In this document: piece by piece, positions 18,179-27,827 of the stretch
Layout: each line of letters opens with the position of its first letter
Position numbering within the stretch: the first letter of the stretch is position 1
Origin: Actinomyces slackii
Lineage (GTDB): Bacteria; Actinomycetota; Actinomycetes; Actinomycetales; Actinomycetaceae
Assembly: GCF_900637295.1 (NCBI RefSeq)
Contig: NZ_LR134363.1
Span: 1,612,001 to 1,676,000 of the forward strand
Direction: 5' to 3'
DNA: 64,000 bases
Made by a program: the position numbers and the translations under genes
Notes under the pieces: generated by a model
What the model was told of the DNA's origin: nothing
Database searches by the model: none
Seen by the model: the letters and a program-made list of their open reading frames with translations, nothing else

Positions 18179-18244
18179 GATCAGGACCGCCGCTCAGGAC
18201 CGACTGATCAGGAGCAGCCGATCAGGGCCGGCCGATCAGAACCG
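18179..18244. repeat. five imperfect tandem copies of a GATCAGGACCG-like unit
   Basis: Units of 13-15 bases resembling GATCAGGACCG occur head to tail between the etfA stop and the terminator. They may be slipped-strand repeats or a binding site cluster; no function is known to me. Confidence 0.6.
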
Positions 18245-18247
18245 TCT

Positions 18248-18286
18248 CTGCGCCGGGGCCGACTGTCGCAGTCGGCCCCGGCGCAG
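18248..18286. terminator. bidirectional terminator between etfA and the ABC permease gene
   Basis: A perfect 18-bp stem (18248-18265 with 18269-18286) and a TCG loop lie between two convergent genes. Confidence 0.8.
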
Positions 18287-18305
18287 AACCGGTCCCAGCG
18301 CGCGC

Positions 18306-19112
18306 TCAGCGCAGGCAGGTGTGCCGCTCGATGGAGTGGACTGCCCACCAGGCCAGCCCCGCGGCGATCAGCGGATCCGTGGCCGCCACCCCCAGCCCGA
18401 TGACCGTGGGTTCGGCGTCGGCGGTCACCGACTCGATGAAGCTGGGCAGCATCCACTCCCACACGATGGAGCCGGTTGTCAGGTCGTAGGAGAAGGGGAT
18501 GAGCACGAGCAGGACGAGGGCCAGCGCCTGGGAGGCGACGTAGAGCAGGACCAGCCCGATCGCCGGCGCGCCGAGGCCCAGGTGGTTCCAGCGGCCCTGG
18601 GCCCCGATGCTCATGATCGAGCCCAGTTGGACAGCCTTGGCGACCAGGCCAAGGAGTACGACGACGATGAAGTAGGTGAGCATCGTCGTGCCCACTGCCT
18701 CCCGCATGGGGGTCAGGATCTCGGTCAGGGAGGATCCCGTCTGCTCGGCGAGAATGGCCAGCCACCACAGGAAGAGCGCCATGCTGATGGCCGTGGACAC
18801 CAGGATGATGAGGGCCGCGTAGGTGATCTTGGCGGCGAAGACGCTGCGGCCCCTGACCGGCAGGGACATGGTGAGATAGGCGCGGTCCCCGCTCATGGTC
18901 TGCCAGTACTCGATGGCCATCTGGATGCCCACGGCCGGCGGTAGCGCCATTGCGGCGAGCAGGCCCAGGAGCATGAGCACCTGGGAGAGAAGCGGGATCT
19001 CCAGTGAGGCCAGGCCCAGTGAGGCGGCGGAGACCAGCAGGATGATCCCGGCGAGCACCGCGTTGCGCGGAGCCTGGGTGCGGAACTCTTCGGTGATGAG
19101 TGTGGTGAGCAT
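18306..19112 (-). CDS. ABC-2 type membrane permease
   Basis: The 268-residue protein has about six hydrophobic helices (for example AVLAGIILLVSAASLGLASL near residue 20 and ITYAALIILVSTAISMALFLWW near 100), with little soluble sequence, as in short permeases of YtrA-regulated exporters. Its ATG overlaps the stop of the ATPase gene by one base (TGATG), so the two are translated together. The substrate cannot be read from the sequence. In related systems the operon responds to cell-wall-active compounds, but this is only an analogy from context. Confidence 0.82.
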   Translation of the reverse strand: MLTTLITEEFRTQAPRNAVLAGIILLVSAASLGLASLEIPLLSQVLMLLGLLAAMALPPAVGIQMAIEYWQTMSGDRAYLTMSLPVRGRSVFAAKITYAALIILVSTAISMALFLWWLAILAEQTGSSLTEILTPMREAVGTTMLTYFIVVVLLGLVAKAVQLGSIMSIGAQGRWNHLGLGAPAIGLVLLYVASQALALVLLVLIPFSYDLTTGSIVWEWMLPSFIESVTADAEPTVIGLGVAATDPLIAAGLAWWAVHSIERHTCLR

Positions 19113-19861
19113 CAGCTGTACTCCTTGCGGAACAGGGCGTCCAGGCTCGTGGCGTGGCTCTGGCGCAGGTCGTCGGCGTCGCCGGCCAGGAGCAGGCGCC
19201 CGCCCTTGAGGAAGATGACGGAGTCCACGATGGTCTCGACGTCGGCGATGAGGTGGGTGGAGATCAGCATGAGGGCCTGCTCGTCGAAGTCGCGCAGGAT
19301 CCCGTTGAGGATGACGTCCCGGGCGGCAGGGTCGATCCCGGAGATGGGCTCATCGAGGAGGTAGACCCGTGCGCGCCGCGACATCGTCAGGCTGATCCGC
19401 AGCTTCTCGCCCATGCCCTTGCTCATCTCCTTGATGGTGCGGTCGGTGGGCAGTTGGAAGAAGCGGACGAGCTCGGCGGCCTTGGCCGCGTCGAAATCGG
19501 CGAAGAGCCGGGAGTACTGCGCGATGGCTGCCGCTGGGGTCAGGTGGGTGGACAGGAATCTCGCGTCGGGCAGGAAGGATGTCAGGGCCTTGGACTGAGG
19601 TCCGGGGGCGTGCCCGGCGATTGTGGCCTGGCCGTCGTAGTCGGACAGGACTCCGGCCAGGATCTTCAGCAGCGTGGTCTTGCCCGAGCCGTTGGCGCCC
19701 ATGAGGCCGACGATGCGGCCGGGCGGCAATTCCAGATCCAGGCCGCTGAGGGCGGGCCTGCCGCGGAAGGCCTTGGTCAGGCCCCGGGTGGTGATCAGTG
19801 GGTCGCTGCCATCCAGGGAGGGGATGGTGCCCACGGGGGCGGTCAGTGGTGGTGCGCTCAT
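19112..19861 (-). CDS. ABC transporter ATP-binding protein
   Basis: The 249-residue nucleotide-binding subunit energises the permease encoded next to it. It has the Walker A GLMGANGSGKTTLLK (about residue 55), a signature loop in the unusual form MSKGMGEKLRISLTMSRRA (KGMGEK replaces LSGGQ, typical of the YtrB/CcmA-like exporter branch), Walker B VYLLDEPISGIDPAARD and the switch His in LMLISTHLIADVE. Its ATG overlaps the gntR stop (ATGA). Regulation is probably by the GntR protein upstream. Confidence 0.9.
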   Translation of the reverse strand: MSAPPLTAPVGTIPSLDGSDPLITTRGLTKAFRGRPALSGLDLELPPGRIVGLMGANGSGKTTLLKILAGVLSDYDGQATIAGHAPGPQSKALTSFLPDARFLSTHLTPAAAIAQYSRLFADFDAAKAAELVRFFQLPTDRTIKEMSKGMGEKLRISLTMSRRARVYLLDEPISGIDPAARDVILNGILRDFDEQALMLISTHLIADVETIVDSVIFLKGGRLLLAGDADDLRQSHATSLDALFRKEYS

Positions 19862-20253
19862 GATGCGTCTCCTGGTGCTGGTTCGCCGTGGCCTGCGGGG
19901 TGGTGCCAGCGCTCCGCGAGTAGGGCGGTGCTCTGGTCCAGATCCATGCCGATGGCGGTCAATGCGGTGATGTAGGTGTCCGTGGCGCCGGTGGCGAGCT
20001 GCTTGCGCGCTGAGGCCAGGGTGGTGGCGTCCCTGGTGACGAAGCGTCCGGCGGTTCGCTCGGTGAGGGTCAGTCCCTGGCGGTCGAGCTCGGCCAGGGC
20101 GCGCTGGACGGTGTTGGGGTTGACGCCGGCCTCCACGGCGAGCTCTCGCACGCTGGGGATCCGGCTTCCGGGAGTCCAGTGGCCTGAGACGATTCGGTGG
20201 CGCAGGTCGTCGACCAGCTGGACCCAGATGGGGCGGGAGTCGTCTCGGTTCAT
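19858..20253 (-). CDS. GntR-family regulator, YtrA subfamily
   Basis: The 131-residue DNA-binding repressor has a winged helix at about 10-75: IWVQLVDDLRHRIVSGHWTPG, the recognition helix SVRELAVEAGVNPNTVQRAL and the wing GRFVTRD. The short helical C-terminus of about 50 residues without an effector domain is what defines the YtrA group. It is the first gene of a regulator-ATPase-permease operon and probably controls it through the palindrome at 20326-20341. The inducer is not known. Confidence 0.9.
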   Translation of the reverse strand: MNRDDSRPIWVQLVDDLRHRIVSGHWTPGSRIPSVRELAVEAGVNPNTVQRALAELDRQGLTLTERTAGRFVTRDATTLASARKQLATGATDTYITALTAIGMDLDQSTALLAERWHHPAGHGEPAPGDAS

Positions 20254-20325
20254 GGGGCTCCTCGGTGTTGGACGGACGGTGGGCTCATGAGCGCAGTCAG
20301 AGGGCCTCGTCGGACCATCTGTATT

Positions 20326-20341
20326 ACTGCACTAGTACAGT
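20326..20341. promoter_or_regulatory. candidate GntR/YtrA operator near the operon promoter
   Basis: A 16-base near-palindrome ACTGCACTAGTACAGT (one mismatched pair) is centred on ACTAGT. On the minus strand TTGACA (20360-20365) lies just upstream, in the place of a -35 box, so a bound repressor would cover the -10 region. The rest of the 20254-20573 gap holds only the mnmA terminator. Confidence 0.55.
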
Positions 20342-20529
20342 GACACAAGTGGGGTGAGGTGTCAAGCCGAGCGGGGCGAGGCGGCCTGTCGCTGGGGTGC
20401 TGCTTGGTGCCTCTGCCAGAGCGGTCTGGCCCTTGCGGAGATTGGGAGGGTGCGCAGAGCGTGAGGGCGCGGAGGCGGCGGCCGTGAGCGCGGGTGGCCG
20501 ACTCGCGGGCCGAGTACGTGCGCGCCGCG

Positions 20530-20549
20530 TGGCCGCAGTGCTGCGGCCA
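20530..20549 (-). terminator. hairpin terminator after mnmA
   Basis: TGGCCGCA and its complement pair around GTGC, 25 bases past the mnmA stop on the minus strand. Confidence 0.6.
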
Positions 20550-20573
20550 TGCGGCGATGAGTGGTGTGAGGGC

Positions 20574-21683
20574 TCAGGCGATGGTGGCCTGGGCGAGGAC
20601 CTGGTCGCCGTCGGGCCCGCCGTAGACGACGGCGCTCTGCCCGGCGGCCACGCCCCGCAGGGGCTCGTGCAGCTCGGCGCTCAGCGTTGCGGCGGCCTCG
20701 TCGATGGTCACCGTGGCGGGGACGGGGCGGCCGTGGGCGCGCACCTGGAGGCTGACCTGCGGCCATGTGCTCTCGTGGCCGGGCTCGGTCAGGAGAACCA
20801 GGTCGGTGGCCTTCATGCTGGTGCGCCGCAGCAGCTCCTCGGGGCCTACCACCACCTCATTGGTGGCGGGCCGCGTCTCCAGGACGTAGCGGGGGCGGCC
20901 GTCGGCGGCGGGGCGGCTCAGGCCCAGGCCCTTGCGCTGGCCGACGGTGAAGCCGAAGTAGCCGTCGTGGTGGCCCAGGACCTGGCCGTCGGGGGAGACC
21001 ATGGGGCCGGGCCGGCTGCCCAGGGAGCGCTCGAGGAAGCCGCGGGTGTCGCCGTCGGCCACGAAGCAGATGTCGTAGGAATCCGGCTTGGCGGCCACCG
21101 GTAGGCCCCGGGCCTCGGCCTCGGCGCGGACGGCGGCCTTGGAGGGGGCGTCTCCCAGGGGGAAGAGGGCCCGCGACAGTCCCCGCATGCCTGAGACGGC
21201 CAGGACGTAGGACTGGTCCTTGGCCCTGTCGGCCGCCCGGGCCAGGCGAAGGTTGGAGGGGTCGCCGGGGTGGCCGTCGGCGGCGCCTCCGCTCAGGCGC
21301 GCGTAGTGGCCCGTGACCACGGCGTCGAAGCCCATGGCCAGGCCCCGCTCCAGCAGGGCGTCGAACTTCACCCGCTCGTTGCAGCGCACGCAGGGGTTGG
21401 GGGTGCGGCCGGCGCGGTACTCGGAGAGGAAGTCCGACACCACTCGCTCCTCGAACTCCTCCGACAGGTCCCACACGTAGAAGGGGATGCCCAGGAGCTC
21501 GGCCGCCCAGCGCGCATCCCCGGAGTCCTCGATGGAGCAGCAGCCGCGGGAGCCCGAGCGGGTCTGGGCGCGGTTGCGGGTCAGAGCCATATGAACCCCG
21601 ACGACCTCATGGCCGGCATCAACCGCCCGCGCGGCGGCGACCGCGGAGTCGACGCCGCCGGACAGGGCGGCCAGGACGCGCAT
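20574..21683 (-). CDS. mnmA: tRNA-specific 2-thiouridylase
   Basis: It thiolates U34 of tRNAs for Lys, Glu and Gln, taking sulfur through a relay that starts at a cysteine desulfurase. The 369-residue protein starts with the ATP-pyrophosphatase loop [12 protein letters not shown]. It has the two catalytic cysteines in [16 protein letters not shown] and [10 protein letters not shown], and the conserved [10 protein letters not shown]. The C-terminal beta domain is complete. The closest sulfur donor in the window is the cysteine desulfurase at 40985-42199, though in many actinobacteria the two genes are adjacent. Here the array and cas operon separate them. That suggests, but does not prove, that the CRISPR locus was inserted between them. 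Confidence 0.95.
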   Translation of the reverse strand: MRVLAALSGGVDSAVAAARAVDAGHEVVGVHMALTRNRAQTRSGSRGCCSIEDSGDARWAAELLGIPFYVWDLSEEFEERVVSDFLSEYRAGRTPNPCVRCNERVKFDALLERGLAMGFDAVVTGHYARLSGGAADGHPGDPSNLRLARAADRAKDQSYVLAVSGMRGLSRALFPLGDAPSKAAVRAEAEARGLPVAAKPDSYDICFVADGDTRGFLERSLGSRPGPMVSPDGQVLGHHDGYFGFTVGQRKGLGLSRPAADGRPRYVLETRPATNEVVVGPEELLRRTSMKATDLVLLTEPGHESTWPQVSLQVRAHGRPVPATVTIDEAAATLSAELHEPLRGVAAGQSAVVYGGPDGDQVLAQATIA

Positions 21684-21845
21684 GAGGGTTCCTTGGGGGT
21701 GATGGGCAGCGGCTCAGGGCCGACGGCGCAGGGCGCGGCCCGGGTGAGAAGCCTAGATGATTGATCCGGGGGAGTGCGGCCATGCTCAGTATGTCGTCCT
21801 GGCATCGGCCCGCTGGCAGCGGACCGGCCGGTGATCCGCGCCAGT

Positions 21846-21971
21846 TTTGTCCACCGTGAACAACTTTACCTAGCTCCGCTCGCAGGTCCTGCACTGGAAA
21901 TATGCTCTGACCTGCGCGTTTACTATTGCGGTAAGTGGCGGAAAGTCTTAAAGTTGTTCACGGTGGACAAA
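21846..21971. repeat. 126-base element with perfect 23-bp inverted terminal repeats
   Basis: The ends 21846-21868 and 21949-21971 are exact inverted copies (starting TTTGTCCACCGTGAACAAC). Inside, CGCAGGTC (21881-21888) is repeated inverted at 21909-21916. The interior is less GC-rich than the surroundings. It looks like a small MITE-like or cruciform element in the 398-base gap between mnmA and the trailer end of the CRISPR array. I see no target duplication and no credible gene in this gap. Confidence 0.75.
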
Positions 21972-22081
21972 CGCGTCGGTGCCGCTCGACGACATCCGTG
22001 CCGCCGCCCTCAGCTCAGGACTCAGTGATCCTTCCTGCCCCTGGCGAGGAAGGTCCAGCGACCTTGCCCGCTGATCAGCTT

Positions 22082-25000
22082 GGATCATCCGCGTGCGCGG
22101 GCTTACGCCCGCATGATCGCCGAGCCTACCGCTGGCCTGGGATCATCCCCGCGTGCGCGGGGTTTACTCTGGCACTGGTAGTCGGATCGGTGTACCGTGG
22201 CGGTTGGGTCCAGAAGACACCATCGATTCTCGGTGGGGCAGTCCTGGACCCGACTCATGCCTGCCGCAGAGAGATTGGCGTCATCCGAGCCCCGGGGTCA
22301 TCCCCGCGTGTGCGGGGCTTACTGCTTGCCGCCATGCGGATTATCCCCGCGGGCGCGGGGTTTACTCCTCCATCAAATCCAGTGCCAACGCAGGCTTGGG
22401 ATCATCCCCGCGTGCGCGGGGTTTACCGCTTGATGCCAAGCTGCAACTGCTTGAGGTAGGGATCATCCCCGCGTGCGCGGGGTTTACGCCGGGACGACGG
22501 CGTTGATCGCCGTCCCCAGGGGATCATCCCCGCGGGCGCGGGGTTTACTCGGGGCTGGCGCCTTGGCCGATGGTGAACTTGGGATCATCCCCGCGTGCGC
22601 GGGGTTTACGCCAGGGTCGTTGAGGTCTTGCCGACCCCGCCCGGATCATCCCCGCGGGCGCGGGGTTTACGCCCGCACACGCGCGCCCACGCGCGAGAGG
22701 CCGGGATCATCCCCGCGTGCGCGGGGTTTACACCCAGTAACGGTTCAGATCCGGGTAGAACACAGGATCATCCCCGCGTGCGCGGGGTTTACGATCCCAG
22801 CGATGATCCTGTACGCGAGTCTCATAGGATCATCCCCGCGTGCGCGGGGTTTACTACATGTGGTCGATGATCAGCAGTATCAATGGGGGATCATCCCCGC
22901 GTGCGCGGGGTTTACGCCGTGGATGACGACCTTGTGGTGTCTTGCCTGGGATCATCCCCGCGTGCGCAGGGTTTACGACGACAGCGACAAGCACATCACT
23001 GGCGTGACCGGATCATCCCCGCGTGCGCGGGGTTTACACGGGCGCGGTACCCCGTAGAGTCCGCGCCGCAATGGATCATCCCCGCGTGCGCGGGGTTTAC
23101 AGAAATGTTCAGCGACGAGATTGACCGCATGACGGATCATCCCCGCGTGCGCGGGGGTTACCGCTGAACATTTCTGTTCCCTTCTGGGTTGGTGGGATCA
23201 TCCCCGCGTGCGCGGGGTTTACCGCAGCGGAGCCACGACAAGCACAGGTCCGTCGGGATCATCCCCGCGTGCGCGGGGTTTACCGAGCACGACGCCCCGG
23301 AGTGCCCCCTCCACCGGGATCATCCCCGCGTGCGCGGGGTTTACGGTGTTGGCGGCACGTATCACCGGCCACGGCTCGGATCATCCCCGCGTGCGCGGGG
23401 TTTACAGCGAGACGCTGCGGACCGCCGTCGGCTCCGCCGGATCATCCCCGCGTGCGCGGGGTTTACGACGCCCATGAGGACTTCCGCTTGGACGCGGGCG
23501 GATCATCCCCGCGTGCGCGGGGTTTACGCGCTAGCCGATCAGGCTGATCATCAAGGGCGCGGATCATCCCCGCGTGCGCGGGGTTTACGTGCGGATGGTC
23601 TTGATCGCCTTGCGCTCCTCCGGATCATCCCCGCGTGCGCGGGGTTTACTGTGTGACCTTGCAGATGGCGGCCAGGGTGTGCGGATCATCCCCGCGTGCG
23701 CGGGGTTTACAAAATCAACGAGATCACCGCGGGCATCTCCGGCGGATCATCCCCGCGTGCGCGGGGTTTACCGGCGCCTCGCCGAGCGCCTCGACCATCC
23801 CGACGGATCATCCCCGCGTGCGCGGGGTTTACGTCGCCAACGCCGTCAAGGTGACGGTCCGGGAGGGATCATCCCCGCGTGCGCGGGGTTTACGCCCGCA
23901 TCGTGCACTCCCCCGGCAGTGAGATCGGATCATCCCCGCGTGCGCGGGGTTTACTATATAGGACACCAACCCCGGCCGCGGCGCAAGGGATCATCCCCGC
24001 GTGCGCGGGGTTTACTCGCCGAGACCGCTGCGGATACGCACTGCGCTCGGATCATCCCCGCGTGCGCGGGGTTTACTCGCTCTCCAGTCCAACCTGGACA
24101 CGCTGAAGAGGATCATCCCCGCGTGCGCGGGGTTTACCATCGCCGCGGTCATGCCAATCGATGTGAAGGCGGATCATCCCCGCGTGCGCGGGGTTTACAC
24201 GTGGCCGTCCTGTACCCACTAGAGCGTGCGGGGATCATCCCCGCGTGCGCGGGGTTTACGGCAGGACTCGGTGGTGCGTTATGTACTTGTTAGGATCATC
24301 CCCGCGTGCGCGGGGTTTACGGTGGTGAGTGTCAAGCGGAGTGGTTGTGGTGCGGATCATCCCCGCGTGCGCGGGGTTTACCGCAGAGAGTTATGAGGTC
24401 TACACGGACACCGGGGATCATCCCCGCGTGCGCGGGGTTTACCCCGTCGGATCACAGTCAGTGCTGACCCAATCGGGATCATCCCCGCGTGCGCGGGGTT
24501 TACCGGCCCCCGGGTCAAGCCCGGGGGCCGTGATCCGGATCATCCCCGCGTGCGCGGGGTTTACGTGACCCTGGAGGGCCGACTCAAAGGCCACCAGGGA
24601 TCATCCCCGCGTGCGCGGGGTTTACGGTTGACCCGTGGGTCGCCGAGATGACGGCAGAGGATCATCCCCGCGTGCGCGGGGTTTACTACCTGTACCAGGG
24701 GGACGTGACAGACCGCATGGGATCATCCCCGCGTGCGCGGGGTTTACCCGGGATGGGGGGAATGCCTCAGTGCTGAGCATGGATCATCCCCGCGTGCGCG
24801 GGGTTTACGAGGTGAGGGTGCCCTAACTGAATCTCTGGGACGGATCATCCCCGCGTGCGCGGGGTTTACGGTGTGATGCGTTTGACAGGGGGTGTTTGGG
24901 TCGGATCATCCCCGCGTGCGCGGGGTTTACCAGGTGCGGTGGATGCGTGCGGCGTGGATGTGGCGGATCATCCCCGCGTGCGCGGGGTTTACGTGTGATG

Positions 25001-26640
25001 GAGTAGACAGGGGGCGTTTGGGACGGGATCATCCCCGCGTGCGCGGGGTTTACGCCCGCCCGCCTATCAGTGCAGCCCAGCCCCGGGGATCATCCCCGCG
25101 TGCGCGGGGTTTACCCCCTCGGGTGAGAACGATTCTCATTCGCGTGGTGGATCATCCCCGCGTGCGCGGGGTTTACTGCACCCATCCACTGGGTGCCCTG
25201 TCTGATTGCGGATCATCCCCGCGTGCGCGGGGTTTACACGCGATCCTGACGGCCTGAGATCCCCCCCCGGGGATCATCCCCGCGTGCGCGGGGTTTACGG
25301 GAGCATCCTGGTGAGCAATGGCGCCGGTTCCGGATCATCCCCGCGTGCGCGGGGTTTACGTGGCCCTCACCTACTGGGGTGACCAAGCAGCAGGATCATC
25401 CCCGCGTGCGCGGGGTTTACCTTGGTCCTAGAGGTGAGGCTTGCCTAAGTGGAGGATCATCCCCGCGTGCGCGGGGTTTACGAGGTAAGGGTGGCCTAAG
25501 GGATTTCCTGGGACGGATCATCCCCGCGTGCGCGGGGTTTACGGACTGGCTTGCTGCCCAGTGGAGGGCTGCCGGGGATCATCCCCGCGTGCGCGGGGTT
25601 TACAAGCACACGAACTGGTCGATCCGGGCGAAGTACGGATCATCCCCGCGTGCGCGGGGTTTACAAGCGGCACTGGCGGCCCTGATTGAGGCTGAGGGGA
25701 TCATCCCCGCGTGCGCGGGGTTTACACTCAGGGGCTTCGCCCCGGGGACGTCCTGTTCGGATCATCCCCGCGTGCGCGGGGTTTACCTGTGCCGGATGCC
25801 CTGCGCTTCCCTGCCCGTGGGATCATCCCCGCGTGCGCGGGGTTTACCAGCGGTAGATGATCGGGCTGCTAACCAGTTGCGGATCATCCCCGCGTGCGCG
25901 GGGTTTACAACAGCCTGATCGACAACATCATCAACGTCACCGGATCATCCCCGCGTGCGCGGGGTTTACGGTGACCGGGTAGAGATCCGCAGCGGAGCTT
26001 GGGGATCATCCCCGCGTGCGCGGGGTTTACGCCCACACGCACACGCGCGCGCGCGAGAGGCCGGGATCATCCCCGCGTGCGCGGGGTTTACTTGATCAGG
26101 TACTCTTTCTTCACACTGGTGCGCGGATCATCCCCGCGTGCGCGGGGTTTACGACCTCATCTGGGGCCTGGACCAGCGGGGCGAGGGATCATCCCCGCGT
26201 GCGCGGGGTTTACGACTTTTCGTTGGGGTGACTGGGGTGTGACGCGGGATCATCCCCGCGTGCGCGGGGTTTACTGCGCGGGGACCGGGCGGCACTAGAT
26301 GCCCCCGGGATCATCCCCGCGTGCGCGGGGTTTACGTTTGATTGGTGTGAACATGTGTTCGTGGGTAGGGATCATCCCCGCGTGCGCGGGGTTTACGGTC
26401 TCGTTTTTGGTTTTGGTTTTGGGTTTGGGGGATCATCCCCGCGTGCGCGGGGTTTACCGGATTTGTGTGACGCTCGCCATCGAACGCTTGTGGATCATCC
26501 CCGCGTGCGCGGGGTTTACTGCTGTCAGCATCAGACCCCCCTCCTCCACGCCGGATCATCCCCGCGTGCGCGGGGTTTACCTGCACGCGCACGCGCACAC
26601 GCGCGAGAGGCCGGGATCATCCCCGCGTGCGCGGGGTTTA
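22082..26640 (-). CRISPR. type I-E CRISPR array, trailer-side segment (70 good repeats plus about 4 decayed)
   Basis: Seventy 28-base repeats start every 61 bases from 22399 to 26614 (plus-strand form GGATCATCCCC...GGGGTTTAC), with spacers of 33 bases and a few of 34-35. On the minus strand the repeat reads GTAAACCCCG...GATGATCC, the actinobacterial I-E form with an inverted CCCCGCG/CGCGGGG core. Decayed copies at 22082 (25 bases), 22140, 22295 and 22338 mark the old end, with one 127-base gap and one 15-base spacer. Single-base repeat variants occur at 22521, 22643, 22949 and 23134. The last repeat is cut by the IS630 element after its TTTA. Confidence 0.99.
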
Positions 26641-27792
26641 TGGCCAGAATTAAACAAGATCGTGTGCTGGCGTGATGTTTGGGAGGTGTTCGAAGTCGTA
26701 GTCGAAGGTGCGGGTGTTGATGTAGCCCATGAATGCGGTGTAGGTCTCCTCGGGGGTGTCTCTCTGGATGTTCGCGATTGTGCCTTTGGCGGTGTTCCAG
26801 ACGTGCTCGACCGGATTGTGGTCGGGTGCGTAGGGCGGCAGGTAGATGAGCCTGAGGCTCTCGAGCCGGCCTCCGGGCTGAAGCTGCTCTCTTAGCGCTT
26901 TGGCGTGGTGGAACCCGGCATTGTCGAGAACCACGGCGATCTTGTCGTTATCGGTCTCGCGCACCAGGCGAGTCAGGCAGGAGAGGATCTTCTCGGTGTT
27001 CTGGTTGCCCTCGATGGGGTAGACCTTGACCTTCTTGGATCTCAGGGACAGTGCGCCGAAGAAGGAGCAGGCGTTGCGGGTGCGGTCCACGTAGATCTTC
27101 GTTCGTTTACCCTGGGGCAACCACATGCGGCGGGTCTCAGCCTCGTGCTCCACGCGCACCTCATCGGCCGCGTACACCTCCCACCCGTCGCTCAGGAGGT
27201 CTGCGACCTCGTCTTGGATCTGGGCCATCCGCTTGGTGATGGCCTCCTCGTCGCGGCGCTTGTCAAAGGGGTCGGGCAGCTTGAAGCTCATGCCCGCAAA
27301 GTGCATGAGCAGCCGGTAGGAGGAGTCCGACTCGTACTCCACGTCGAATCTGGTCCTCACCACGTCAGCCAGGGCGGGAACATCCCAGAAGTCCGCCTTG
27401 ATGCCGGACTGTGACGGTGGCCGGCTCAGAACCTCTTTGAGCTGCTCCTTCTGCTCGCGGGTGAGCTTGGCCGCATTCTGATTTCCCTTATGACCGGTGA
27501 CCACCGAATGCAGACGGCTGACACGCCAAGACGCCAACCACTCCTTAACAGTCCTCACCGTGCGCCCCACCATCTCCGCAATGAAATCCAGGTCAACGCC
27601 GTGCGAGGCGTAGAGAATAGCCTCAGCTTTCAACCGGATGAGAATGAGGGAGTCACCTCGCTTCTTCCACCTGATAAGGACCTGCTGCTCCTCGTCTGTC
27701 ACAACCACGTGCATGAAGAAATTCTACAACGAAAGGTGCCGTCATATCCAGCCCAGAAAGCCCCGGAATACGGTTTTGTTTAATTTCGGCCA
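26641..27792 (-). mobile_element. IS630-family insertion sequence inside the CRISPR array
   Basis: The 1152-base element is flanked by TA on both sides (26639-26640 and 27793-27794), the target duplication of the IS630/Tc1 group. Its ends are imperfect inverted repeats: TGGCCAGAATTAAACAA on the left and TGGCCGAAATTAAACAA on the right, read inward. It sits in the last bases of a repeat. Without it, one TA and the final C of that repeat would join a normal 32-base spacer (27796-27827). A second copy is at 54310-55461. Confidence 0.95.
26650..27714 (-). CDS. IS630-family transposase
   Basis: The 354-residue DDE transposase has an N-terminal helix-turn-helix (about 25-65, DLDFIAEMVGRTVRTVKEWL) and an RNase-H-fold catalytic domain. 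The expected acids are D184 in YAADEV, D264 in VVLDNAGFHH and E303 in PDHNPVEHVW. It is uninterrupted, so the element may be active. It differs from the copy at 54388-55452 only at residue 288 (Arg here, Lys there). It reads in the same direction as the array is expected to be transcribed, so read-through from it could keep the trailer-side repeats expressed. Confidence 0.95.
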   Translation of the reverse strand: MHVVVTDEEQQVLIRWKKRGDSLILIRLKAEAILYASHGVDLDFIAEMVGRTVRTVKEWLASWRVSRLHSVVTGHKGNQNAAKLTREQKEQLKEVLSRPPSQSGIKADFWDVPALADVVRTRFDVEYESDSSYRLLMHFAGMSFKLPDPFDKRRDEEAITKRMAQIQDEVADLLSDGWEVYAADEVRVEHEAETRRMWLPQGKRTKIYVDRTRNACSFFGALSLRSKKVKVYPIEGNQNTEKILSCLTRLVRETDNDKIAVVLDNAGFHHAKALREQLQPGGRLESLRLIYLPPYAPDHNPVEHVWNTAKGTIANIQRDTPEETYTAFMGYINTRTFDYDFEHLPNITPAHDLV

Positions 27793-27827
27793 TACTCCAA
27801 CCCGTCCCGCTGAACCACCGACGGGGG

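Noticed and set aside
21774-22028. Small plus-strand frame between mnmA and the array
   Set aside because: It spans both arms of the inverted repeat, has no ribosome-binding site and no recognisable domain.
23467-23499. Self-targeting spacer against 55606-55638
   Set aside because: Only 25 of 33 bases agree, with gaps in identity outside the central 14 bases, so it marks a homologous family and not a self-target.
26641-27792. Two separate CRISPR arrays
   Set aside because: The IS has TA duplications, and removing it gives a normal repeat and spacer, so it is one array.
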